Of a DNA stretch of 64,000 nucleotides, positions 26,794 to 34,392 are shown one piece after another (the first letter of the stretch is position 1; the number at the start of each line of letters is the position of its first letter). Made by a program: the position numbers and the translations under genes. This DNA is from JAHBWV01 sp964588385 (GTDB taxonomy: Bacteria > Planctomycetota > Phycisphaerae > Phycisphaerales > UBA1924), in the NCBI GenBank assembly GCA_964588385.1, contig CAZPPG010000010.1, positions 1 to 64,000 on the forward strand, read 5' to 3'. The notes below the pieces were generated by a model. The model was not told where the DNA came from. It was given only the letters and a program-made list of their open reading frames with translations, and did no database searches.

Positions 26794-28287
26794 ATGGCGT
26801 ACTACACCAAGCTCGGCCTGCTCCCCCAGAAGCGCCACGTGCAGTTCCGGCGTCCCGACGGCGTGCTCTACTCCGAGGAACTCTTCGGCACCGAGGGCTT
26901 CACCGGCCCGACCAGCACGATGTACCACATCCATCCGCCCACGCAGGTGTATGGGTGGAAGAAGCTCTACTCCACCGCCGTCGAGTATGTGGAGACCGAC
27001 GTGATGCGGATGCGTCACACCATGACGGGCGGCCAGCGCATGGCCCCCAAAGGCGACTGGGTCACCGGGCGCGTCGTCCTCTACGGCAACAGCGACTGCG
27101 AGATGGCCGTGTGCAATCCCGCCGAGCAGATGAAGTACCACTACAAGAACGGCCAGGGGGACGAGTGCCTCTTCGTCCACTTCGGCTCCGGCGTCTGCCA
27201 CACCATGATGGGCACGCTGAGGTTCGGGCCCAAGGACTACATCATCATCCCCAAGGGCGTGATCTACACGATCATCTGGGACAAGCGGAAGAACGGCCCG
27301 GATGGCAATCCCACCGACGGCGGCCCGTCCATTGAGAACACGCCGTACGGACGAGTGCTGCTCATTGAGACCGCGAACGGGTCGCACATTGGACCGCCTC
27401 CGCGGTATGTGTCGAAGCAAACCAGCCAGTTCCTGGAGCATTCGCCGTACTGCGAGCGCGACCTGAAGATCCCGGAGTATCCGCTGACGTGGGACGAGCG
27501 CGGCGAGTTTGAGGTGCGGATCAAGGCGCGCGACCTCGTTCACTCGTACATGTACCACTACCACCCGCTGGACGTGGTCGGCTGGGACGGATGCTACTAC
27601 CCCTACATCTTTAACATCGACGACTTCGCGCCGATCACCGGCAAGCTGCACATGCCGCCGCCGATCCACCAGACGTTCGAGGCGCACAACTTCGTGATCT
27701 GCTCGTTCTGTCCGCGGATGCTGGACTACCACCCGCAAGCGATCAAGGTGCCGTACAACCATTCGAATCTCGACTCGGACGAGGTGCTGTACTACGTGGA
27801 AGGGAACTTCGGCTCGCGGAAAGGGATCGAGGTCGGCTCGCTGACGGCGCACCCGCAGGGCATCCCGCACGGCCCGCACCCGGGCACGATCGAGGCCTCG
27901 CTGACCGCGACGTATACGGGCGAACTGGCGGTCATGTGCGACACGTTCCGTCCGCTGCATCCGACGAAGGCCGCTCTGAAACTCGACGACGAGAAGTACC
28001 CCGCGTCGTGGCAGGGTGAGCACTTCCCCGGTCTGACTTCGGGCCAGATCAAGATCGCACAGGCCGAGTCCGGCAATGGTCAGGCCTCGCAGAGGAGCGC
28101 CAGCGTTCCCGTCTTCGAGCACCGATCCGAGGCAAACGTGTGGGCGCCAAACATTGCGGCAAACGGGAGCGGGCAAGGTGGCCCCAATGGCAAAGCCAAC
28201 GGGCATGCCAAGGCGAGTTCCGGAAAGCCCGCCTCGCCGAAAGCCGCCGGCGGCAAGAAGACCGCGAAACCGGGAGGCAAGCGGTAA
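26794..28287 (+). CDS. hmgA: Homogentisate 1,2-dioxygenase with C-terminal Gly/Lys/Ala tail
   Basis: 497 residues. The enzyme opens the ring of homogentisate to maleylacetoacetate in phenylalanine/tyrosine breakdown. The cupin core has the expected iron ligands: a His/Glu pair in YNHSNLDSDEVLYYVEG and a His in PHGPHPG. Residues to about 420 look like a normal enzyme. The last 75 or so residues are low complexity (GKANGHAKASSGKPA, ending AKPGGKR) and are not part of the known fold. GGAG seven bases upstream supports the start. The fumarylacetoacetase gene follows after a tandem repeat, giving two steps of the pathway; a maleylacetoacetate isomerase was not found. Confidence 0.95.
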   Translation: MAYYTKLGLLPQKRHVQFRRPDGVLYSEELFGTEGFTGPTSTMYHIHPPTQVYGWKKLYSTAVEYVETDVMRMRHTMTGGQRMAPKGDWVTGRVVLYGNSDCEMAVCNPAEQMKYHYKNGQGDECLFVHFGSGVCHTMMGTLRFGPKDYIIIPKGVIYTIIWDKRKNGPDGNPTDGGPSIENTPYGRVLLIETANGSHIGPPPRYVSKQTSQFLEHSPYCERDLKIPEYPLTWDERGEFEVRIKARDLVHSYMYHYHPLDVVGWDGCYYPYIFNIDDFAPITGKLHMPPPIHQTFEAHNFVICSFCPRMLDYHPQAIKVPYNHSNLDSDEVLYYVEGNFGSRKGIEVGSLTAHPQGIPHGPHPGTIEASLTATYTGELAVMCDTFRPLHPTKAALKLDDEKYPASWQGEHFPGLTSGQIKIAQAESGNGQASQRSASVPVFEHRSEANVWAPNIAANGSGQGGPNGKANGHAKASSGKPASPKAAGGKKTAKPGGKR

Positions 28288-28314
28288 GGGCGGCCCGCGG
28301 TTCGAGGAAGCAAG

Positions 28315-28363
28315 AGGCATAAGGCATAAGGCATAGGGCATAGGGCATAGGGCACAAGGCACG
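28315..28363 (+). repeat. Heptanucleotide tandem repeat, seven units
   Basis: Seven consecutive 7-bp units of the type RGGCAYA: AGGCATA three times, GGGCATA twice, then GGGCACA and AGGCACG, fading into AAGGCGC. It lies between hmgA and the fumarylacetoacetase gene, outside both coding regions, about 85 bp before the latter's start. Confidence 0.9.
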
Positions 28364-28446
28364 AAGGCGCTGAGGGCGGAGGCGGAAGAGGCAGTCGGGG
28401 TTGCGCGGGGGGCGCGGAGTGGTGATCTCGTCCCTATCCTGCGTGC

Positions 28447-29928
28447 ATGACCTCCCCCCACTCGCCGCACGGCACCTCATCCGGCTCCGGTTCCAACGCC
28501 CCTCACACCGGAATCGACGAGACGCACGATCCGAATTTGAAGTCGTGGGTTGAGTCGGCAAACGATCCGTCGACGGACTTTCCGATACAGAATCTGCCGT
28601 TCTGCCTTGCGTCCGAAGCGGGTGAAGATGGGGACATGCTCGAGCCCAGCGTCGTCGTTGGAGACAGCGTTGTGTCTCTCACCGCATGCCTTGTCGCGGC
28701 AGAGAAGATTGGCCATTCACCGGAGTTTGTTGCAGCAGGTATCCCCGATCCGTTCGATACCGCGAGCCGACGGCTGTCGGAGTTGACTCCGATGCAGCGC
28801 TCCTTGGTGCGTAGGGCGGTCAGCGCTGTGCTGCGATCCGACTCGAAGGCGCGGGAACACCTCGCAGAAGTTCCGATCAGCATCGATGCTGCCCAGATTC
28901 TGCCTTGGGCAAACGCTGATTGGTACGGAATGGGTGGACACCTCATTGGCAACTACACCGACTTTTACGCCTCGATCCACCACGCCACGAACGTCGGCTC
29001 GATGTTCCGCCCCGACAACGCACTGCTCCCGAACTACAAGCACATCCCGATCGGGTATCACGGGCGGGCATCCTCGATCGTCCCCTCGGGCACCTCGTTC
29101 CATCGTCCCGTCGGCCAGACATCGCCCCCGGACTCTGATCCCTCAGCGGGCCCCCCCACTCCCGGCTTCGGCCCGTGCAAACTCATGGACTACGAACTCG
29201 AGATGGGGTGCATCATCGGGCGCGGCAACGCGCTCGGCTCGCCCGTCTCCATTGCCGAGGCCGAGTCGCACATCTTCGGCCTCTGCATCGTCAACGACTG
29301 GTCGGCGCGCGACCTCCAGAAGTGGGAATACGTGCCGCTCGGCCCGTTCCTCGCCAAGAACTTCGCCACCACCATCTCGCCCTACATCGTGACGATGGAG
29401 GCGCTCGCGCCCTTCCGCATTCCGGCGTACGAGCGCCCTGCCACCGATCCGCGCCCGCTCCCGTATCTCACCAGCGATGCCAACACCGCCTCGGGCGGCT
29501 TCGACATCACGCTCGAAGTCCACCTGCAATCCGCGGAGATGGCCAAACGCTCCATGCCGCCCATGCGTCTCTCCAAGGGGAACTTCAGGCACATGTACTG
29601 GACCTTCGCCCAGATGGTCGCGCACCACACGGTGAACGGGTGCAACCTCCAGCCCGGCGATCTGCTCGCCAGCGGCACGATCTCCGGCCCCACGCGCGAC
29701 AGCCGCGGAAGCATGATCGAGCTCACCTGGGACGGCGACCCCTTCGCGAACCCGCCCAAGCTCGTCCCCGGCACGCAGCGGACGCCGATCGAACTGCCCA
29801 CGGGCGAAAAGCGCACGTTCCTCGCCGACGGAGACACGGTGATCATGAAGGCGTACTGCGAGCGCGAGGGGTTCAGGAGGATCGGGTTCGGCGAGTGCCG
29901 CGGGACCATCCTGCCTGCCAGGGTCTGA
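28447..29928 (+). CDS. fahA: Fumarylacetoacetase
   Basis: 493 residues: an N-terminal SH3-like part (about 40-130) and the catalytic FAH domain. Recognisable segments are DFYASIHHATNVG, NYKHIPIGYHGRASSI, MDYELEMGCIIG (metal-binding acids), FGLCIVNDWSARD and LKNF-type AKNFATTISPYIV. It hydrolyses fumarylacetoacetate to fumarate and acetoacetate, ending tyrosine degradation. A Pro/Ser/Gly insertion (about 225-240) is unusual. G+C in the 5' third is roughly 57-60% against about 70% in the 3' part, judged by eye on sample lines, possibly a sign of recombination. A 50-residue longer N-terminus (HGTSSGSGSN) may be a linker. Confidence 0.94.
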   Translation: MTSPHSPHGTSSGSGSNAPHTGIDETHDPNLKSWVESANDPSTDFPIQNLPFCLASEAGEDGDMLEPSVVVGDSVVSLTACLVAAEKIGHSPEFVAAGIPDPFDTASRRLSELTPMQRSLVRRAVSAVLRSDSKAREHLAEVPISIDAAQILPWANADWYGMGGHLIGNYTDFYASIHHATNVGSMFRPDNALLPNYKHIPIGYHGRASSIVPSGTSFHRPVGQTSPPDSDPSAGPPTPGFGPCKLMDYELEMGCIIGRGNALGSPVSIAEAESHIFGLCIVNDWSARDLQKWEYVPLGPFLAKNFATTISPYIVTMEALAPFRIPAYERPATDPRPLPYLTSDANTASGGFDITLEVHLQSAEMAKRSMPPMRLSKGNFRHMYWTFAQMVAHHTVNGCNLQPGDLLASGTISGPTRDSRGSMIELTWDGDPFANPPKLVPGTQRTPIELPTGEKRTFLADGDTVIMKAYCEREGFRRIGFGECRGTILPARV

Positions 29929-29945
29929 TCCAGCAACGCCGGTCG

Positions 29946-30278
29946 TCAGCCGGTCTGGTCGTTCACGCCCGCGGTCGGTGCGTTGCTCTTGACGGACGCG
30001 ATGCCGTTGTCACGGGCCGCCTCGCTGCTGTAGGTCTCGCTGGTGCCGATGATCTCGTGGTTGCCGGCTTTGAGAACGAAGTACGGCTTGTTGTCCTTCG
30101 AGACCTTCTTCTCGTACCGATCATCGAGCGGCGCGTTCTTCTTGACGGACTCGATGCCGTTTGTCGCGCCGTCCCTGGCCTTGTACATCTCGCTGGAGAG
30201 GATTGTCTCTCCGTTGCCGGCCTTCAGGCGGAAGTAGAACTGACCGTCAGACGCCTTCTTGAGTTCAAACGTTCCCAT
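29946..30278 (-). CDS. DUF1508 (YegP-like) tandem-repeat protein
   Basis: 110 residues made of two copies of the DUF1508 motif: FELKKASDGQFYFRLKAGNGETIL..SEMY near 4-33 and KKVSKDNKPYFVLKAGNHEIIGTSE near 57-82, each followed by a NGIxSVKxNAP segment. Family members are small beta proteins of unknown role induced by stress in other bacteria. AGGAG ahead of the ATG fixes the start; the frame is open upstream but runs antisense into the HD-GYP gene. Confidence 0.9.
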   Translation of the reverse strand: MGTFELKKASDGQFYFRLKAGNGETILSSEMYKARDGATNGIESVKKNAPLDDRYEKKVSKDNKPYFVLKAGNHEIIGTSETYSSEAARDNGIASVKSNAPTAGVNDQTG

Positions 30279-30363
30279 GCGTGCTCCTTTCCGCACCGCG
30301 GTTCGCGGTGCTTCTCGGACCAGAGCATACCAGATCCGGCGCCGTGATTGTGCTGCGCACCCG

Positions 30364-30369
30364 TATAAT
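30364..30369 (+). promoter_or_regulatory. Perfect TATAAT -10 box just ahead of the HD-GYP start codon
   Basis: A consensus TATAAT occurs only seven bases before the ATG at 30376. No good -35 box sits 16-18 bases upstream. If used, transcription would begin at or next to the start codon, giving a leaderless or nearly leaderless message. The strand and position fit the HD-GYP gene only. Confidence 0.4.
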
Positions 30370-30375
30370 GGAGGC

Positions 30376-31026
30376 ATGTCTCCTGACGAGGTTGCTGCGT
30401 TCGTGCGTGTGCTGGAGGTGAAGGACGGCTCAACCGCCGCCCATACTTGGCGAGTCGTGCTGTACACGCGGGCGTTGGCCGAACGGTTGGGCGTTGAGCG
30501 TGAGATGGTGGGACGTCTGACACTGGCGGCGGCTCTGCACGATGTGGGGAAGATCGACATCCCGGACGGGATTCTGATGAAGCCCGACAGGTTGACGGAC
30601 GACGAGTTCAACGTGATGCGAACGCACACCACGCTCGGGCACGAGCGCCTGATGCGGATGGGCGAGGACGACCCGGTGCTCCTTAACCTGGTCCGACACC
30701 ATCATGAGCGTTTGGACGGCACGGGGTACCCGGACCGGCTCTCGGGCGAAGATGTGCCGCTGGGCGCGCGGTACTTTTCCGTGGTTGATACGTTTGACGC
30801 GCTGACATCCGTGCGACCGTATCGGTGGGATATCGGCGCCGGGGCCGCCGCGCGGGCGATTGAGGAACTCGAGCGCCACGCGGGGACGTGGTACGCGCCG
30901 GAGGCGGTGAAGGCGTTCAGCGACCTGCACCACACGGGGGAGTTGGACTGGATCCAGGAGTACGCCAACGACCGGTGCGAACTGCCCCCGTATGAGGACC
31001 TCGTCGCGACGGTAAAGAAGGTCTGA
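30376..31026 (+). CDS. HD-GYP domain protein (probable cyclic-di-GMP phosphodiesterase)
   Basis: 216 residues, essentially only the HD-GYP domain: the first His in HTWRV (23), HDVGKIDIPDG (HD at 55-56), HHHERLDGTGYP (GYP at 116-118), and VVDTFDALTSVRPYR. The family hydrolyses c-di-GMP and lowers its level, favouring motility over biofilm. All metal-binding positions expected appear present. There is no sensory domain, so it may be a stand-alone enzyme. The ATG at 30376 follows GGAGG with only one base between, an unusually tight spacing. It lies 26 nt before the polyphosphate kinase gene. Confidence 0.9.
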   Translation: MSPDEVAAFVRVLEVKDGSTAAHTWRVVLYTRALAERLGVEREMVGRLTLAAALHDVGKIDIPDGILMKPDRLTDDEFNVMRTHTTLGHERLMRMGEDDPVLLNLVRHHHERLDGTGYPDRLSGEDVPLGARYFSVVDTFDALTSVRPYRWDIGAGAAARAIEELERHAGTWYAPEAVKAFSDLHHTGELDWIQEYANDRCELPPYEDLVATVKKV

Positions 31027-31052
31027 GAGGCCGGACGCTACAGTCACGGCGC

Positions 31053-31898
31053 ATGAGCAACGAGCGGACGAGCATCGCGCACAGACTCCGGGTCGCGCCT
31101 GGGTCGCGTGTGGCGATCACGGACTTTGACCCCCGCGCCACGCCCGGGATGGAGGGCGTTGCGCTCTCCGAGGCCAAGGATCGCGCCGAGGGCGGGATGC
31201 GTGCGAATGTTGAGCGGATGGCGCTTCTGCAGCAGCACCTGTTCGCCGAGAACCGACGCGCGCTACTCATTGTTCTGCAGGGCATGGACACGTCGGGCAA
31301 GGACGGCGTGATCCGGGCGGCGTTCTCTGGGCTGAACCCGCAGGGCTGCCACGTCACGTCGTTCAAGAAGCCGAGCGCGGACGAGGCGGAGCGTGACTTC
31401 CTGTGGAGGATCCACGCGGCGGTGCCGCCGAAGGGGGACATCGGCGTGTTCAACCGGGCGCACTACGAGGACGTGCTGATCGTGCGTGTGCACAACTTGG
31501 TGGCGCGGGAGGTGTGGGAGCGGCGGTACACGATGATCAACGAGTTTGAGCGGTACCTGAGCGTGACCGGGACCCGCGTGCTGAAGTTCTTCCTGCACAT
31601 CTCGAAGGCTGAGCAGCGCGAGCGTCTCTTGGCCCGTCTGGCGGACCCGGAGAAGCAGTGGAAGTTCATGGCGCAGGATGTGACGGAGCGCGAGCACTGG
31701 GTCGCGTACATGAGCGCGTACCAGGACGTTCTGGAACGGTGTTCCACGGAGCACTCGCCGTGGTACGTCGTGCCGTCCGATCGCAAGTGGTACCGCAACT
31801 GGGCCGTGTCGGAGATCGTGCGGGCGACGCTGGAAGAGATGGACCCACGCCTCCCCGCCCCGACGATCGACCCGGCGACGATCACCATCCCGGAGTGA
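31053..31898 (+). CDS. ppk2: Polyphosphate kinase 2 family protein
   Basis: 281 residues. Walker A (LQGMDTSGKDGVIR, about 75-88), the Walker B region (FNRAHYEDVLIVR) and the lid Arg/Lys (ISKAEQRERLLAR, DRKWYRNW) match PPK2. It uses polyphosphate to phosphorylate nucleoside mono- or diphosphates; the exact class cannot be decided from the sequence read. The gene follows HD-GYP by 26 nt on the same strand, so both may be co-transcribed, linking energy or phosphate stores with c-di-GMP turnover. Confidence 0.94.
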   Translation: MSNERTSIAHRLRVAPGSRVAITDFDPRATPGMEGVALSEAKDRAEGGMRANVERMALLQQHLFAENRRALLIVLQGMDTSGKDGVIRAAFSGLNPQGCHVTSFKKPSADEAERDFLWRIHAAVPPKGDIGVFNRAHYEDVLIVRVHNLVAREVWERRYTMINEFERYLSVTGTRVLKFFLHISKAEQRERLLARLADPEKQWKFMAQDVTEREHWVAYMSAYQDVLERCSTEHSPWYVVPSDRKWYRNWAVSEIVRATLEEMDPRLPAPTIDPATITIPE

Positions 31899-32093
31899 CG
31901 CGGGCGGGCACGGGAGGTGCATTTCCCGCTGAAACTCACCGTCGCGAAAGCCTCAACCAATCCGGACAAGGCCGGTAGCACTACGGTTCGATCTCCCGCC
32001 CCCAATGACTCCCCCGACCAGCACCCCCCACCGTATCACGTCCCGGCGCGGCTGCTGGAGCCACGTCGGAACGATCCCTGATGGAGAACCCTC

Positions 32094-34244
32094 GTGAGAA
32101 ACCGAATGACGAAGAAACTGCTTGTGTCGCTGGCGTTGATCTCCATGACCGGCCTGGCCGGGATCTCGGGCACGGCGTCGGCGCAGAACGCGTCCGGCAA
32201 GCCCGCTCCGACAACTCAGGCGGCGGAGCAGATTCCCCTCATCCCGCGCGAGGTCCTTTTCGGGAACCCCGACAAGGCCGCGCCGCAGATCAGCCCGGGA
32301 GGGACGTACATCTCGTGGCTCGCCGACGTCAATGGCGTGATGAACGTGTTCGTCGCGCCCGCGAACGACCTTTCGAAGGCCAAGGCCGTGACCAGCGACA
32401 CGCGCCGCAACATCCGCCAGTATTTCTGGGGCTACAACGACACGCACGTGCTGTACGTGCAGGACGTGGGCGGCGACGAGAACTGGAAGCTCTTTGCGGT
32501 TGAGGTCAAGACCGGGAGCGTCAGGGACCTGACGCCGTACGAGACGATCGCCGGCCCCGATGGCAATCCCATCATGCTGCCCAGCGGTCAGCCGATGCGT
32601 CCGACGGCCCGCGTGGTGGGGATGAGCGAGCGGTTCCCGAGCGAGGTGCTTGTCGGGCTGAACAACCGCAACCCCCAGTTCCACGATGTGCATCGGATCA
32701 ATATTGAGACGGGTGAGTCGAAGCTCATCGCGGAGAACAACGAGTGGACGGGGTATGTCGCTGACGACGACTACACGCTGCGGTTCGCGCAGAAGATGAC
32801 GATGGACGGAGGAACGGAGATCCACACCCTTCTGCCGGACGGCACCAGCGAGCTGTTCCAGAGAATCGGCCAGAAGGACTCGCTGACGACGGGGATCGGC
32901 GGCTTCGACAAGTCGGGCAAGTCCGTGTACATGCAGGACAGCCGCGATCGCAACACGGGCGCGCTGTTCCTCTTAAACACGGAGACCGGCGAGCGAAAGC
33001 TGCTGGCGGAGGACTCACGGGCGGACGCGGGCGGGGTGATCGCGCATCCGACGGAGAAGACGGTGCAGGCGGTCGCGTTCACGTACGGGCGTACGGAGTG
33101 GAAGGTGCTCGACAACGCGATCAAGCCCGACCTTGAGTTCCTGGCGGGCGTCGCGCCGGGTGAGCTGACAATCAACGATCGGACGCTGGACGACTCGAAG
33201 TGGATCGTCAGCTACCTGCAGGACACGGGGCCGGTGCGCTGCTATCTCTACGAGCGAGCCAAGCCGGGGACGAACGGCGGCAAGCCGGGCAAAGCGACCT
33301 TCCTGTTCACGAATCGCTCGAAGCTGGAGGGGTTGCCGCTGGCGCCGATGCAGGACGTCGTGATCAAGAGCCGGGACGGGTTGAACCTGGTCTCCTACCT
33401 GACGATCCCGCTCGCGTCCGATGCGAATCGCGACGGGCGTCCGGACAAGGCGGTACCCATGGTGCTGTTCGTGCACGGCGGGCCGTGGGCGCGTGACAAC
33501 TGGGGGATGAACCCCTATCACCAGTGGTTGTCCAATCGCGGGTATGCGGTGCTGAGCGTGAACTTCCGGGGATCGACGGGGTTCGGCAAGGACTTCATCA
33601 ACGCCGGTAACTTCGAGTGGGCCGGGAAGATGCACGACGACCTGATTGACGCAGTGAACTGGGCCGTCAATGAGAAGATCGCGGACAAGGACAAAGTTGC
33701 CATCATGGGCGGCTCGTACGGCGGCTACGCGACGCTGGTCGGCCTCACGTTTACGCCGGACGTCTTCGCGTGCGGCGTGGACATCGTGGGCCCGTCCAAC
33801 ATTGTCACGCTGCTGAACACGATCCCGCCCTATTGGGCGCCGATCGTCACTATGTTCACCGAGCGCGTCGGTGACCATCGGACGGAGGAGGGCAGGCAGC
33901 TTCTGGAGTCGCGTTCGCCGATCAACTTCGTCGACCGGATCAAGAAGCCGCTGCTGATCGGTCAGGGCGCGAACGACCCGCGCGTGAAGCAGTCCGAGTC
34001 TGATCAGATCGTTGAGGTCATGCAGAAGAAGAGCATCCCGGTCACGTATGTGCTGTTCCCGGATGAGGGACACGGCTTTGCGCGTCCGGAGAACAACATG
34101 GCGTTCAACGCCGTCACCGAGAGCTTCCTGGCCACGAACCTGGGCGGCCGAGCTCAGCCGGTCGGCGATGACCTCAGCAAGTCGACCGCCCAGATCAAGG
34201 CGGGCGGCGAGGACATCCCGGGCGTGACCCCCGGCGGGCGTTGA
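32094..34244 (+). CDS. Secreted S9-family (prolyl oligopeptidase-like) peptidase
   Basis: 716 residues from GTG at 32094, which has GGAG seven bases upstream. A signal peptide (cleavage near ASAQ, residue 28) is followed by a beta-propeller with repeated YISWLADVNG/YTLRFAQ-type blades (about 55-390) and an alpha/beta hydrolase domain. The catalytic triad is S541 (GGSYGGY), D628 (GANDPRV) and H660 (DEGHGF); FRGSTGFGK is the oxyanion-side loop. Such enzymes cut short peptides, here probably in the periplasm. A downstream intrinsic terminator closes the unit, so it is likely monocistronic. Confidence 0.94.
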   Translation: MRNRMTKKLLVSLALISMTGLAGISGTASAQNASGKPAPTTQAAEQIPLIPREVLFGNPDKAAPQISPGGTYISWLADVNGVMNVFVAPANDLSKAKAVTSDTRRNIRQYFWGYNDTHVLYVQDVGGDENWKLFAVEVKTGSVRDLTPYETIAGPDGNPIMLPSGQPMRPTARVVGMSERFPSEVLVGLNNRNPQFHDVHRINIETGESKLIAENNEWTGYVADDDYTLRFAQKMTMDGGTEIHTLLPDGTSELFQRIGQKDSLTTGIGGFDKSGKSVYMQDSRDRNTGALFLLNTETGERKLLAEDSRADAGGVIAHPTEKTVQAVAFTYGRTEWKVLDNAIKPDLEFLAGVAPGELTINDRTLDDSKWIVSYLQDTGPVRCYLYERAKPGTNGGKPGKATFLFTNRSKLEGLPLAPMQDVVIKSRDGLNLVSYLTIPLASDANRDGRPDKAVPMVLFVHGGPWARDNWGMNPYHQWLSNRGYAVLSVNFRGSTGFGKDFINAGNFEWAGKMHDDLIDAVNWAVNEKIADKDKVAIMGGSYGGYATLVGLTFTPDVFACGVDIVGPSNIVTLLNTIPPYWAPIVTMFTERVGDHRTEEGRQLLESRSPINFVDRIKKPLLIGQGANDPRVKQSESDQIVEVMQKKSIPVTYVLFPDEGHGFARPENNMAFNAVTESFLATNLGGRAQPVGDDLSKSTAQIKAGGEDIPGVTPGGR

Positions 34245-34282
34245 TCGTCCGGCAAAGGATCCTACGGGTATCGTGATCGGAT

Positions 34283-34320
34283 GGGCCCGGCGGCAAGCGT
34301 CGCCGGGCCCCTTTCTCTTT
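34283..34320 (+). terminator. Intrinsic terminator after the S9 peptidase gene
   Basis: A 10-bp perfect stem (GGGCCCGGCG / CGCCGGGCCC, 8-nt loop) is followed by CTTTCTCTTT. It lies 39 nt after the peptidase stop. It also shows that the open frame beginning at 34273 is not a translated start for the next gene. Confidence 0.85.
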
Positions 34321-34392
34321 GTGAGTCGACTTGTCGATCAGCGCCAGGTTCTGCACTTGACGCCGCGTGCGGATTGTGGCACCCTCGCGGGC

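Noticed and set aside
28315..28363. CRISPR array
   Set aside because: Units are 7 bp, contiguous and lack spacers; no cas gene is present anywhere in the window.
26509..28470. 653-residue open frame on the minus strand opposite hmgA
   Set aside because: It mirrors the GC-rich codon pattern of hmgA, is Arg/His/Val-rich, has no ribosome site, and its first residues come from the heptanucleotide repeat.
33015..34073. 352-residue minus-strand frame opposite the S9 peptidase
   Set aside because: No domain or ribosome site; the plus strand has the full catalytic triad.
34273..34392. N-terminal extension of the cytochrome c dehydrogenase frame
   Set aside because: It lies across an intrinsic terminator with T-run; GTG at 34393 starts the real membrane anchor.
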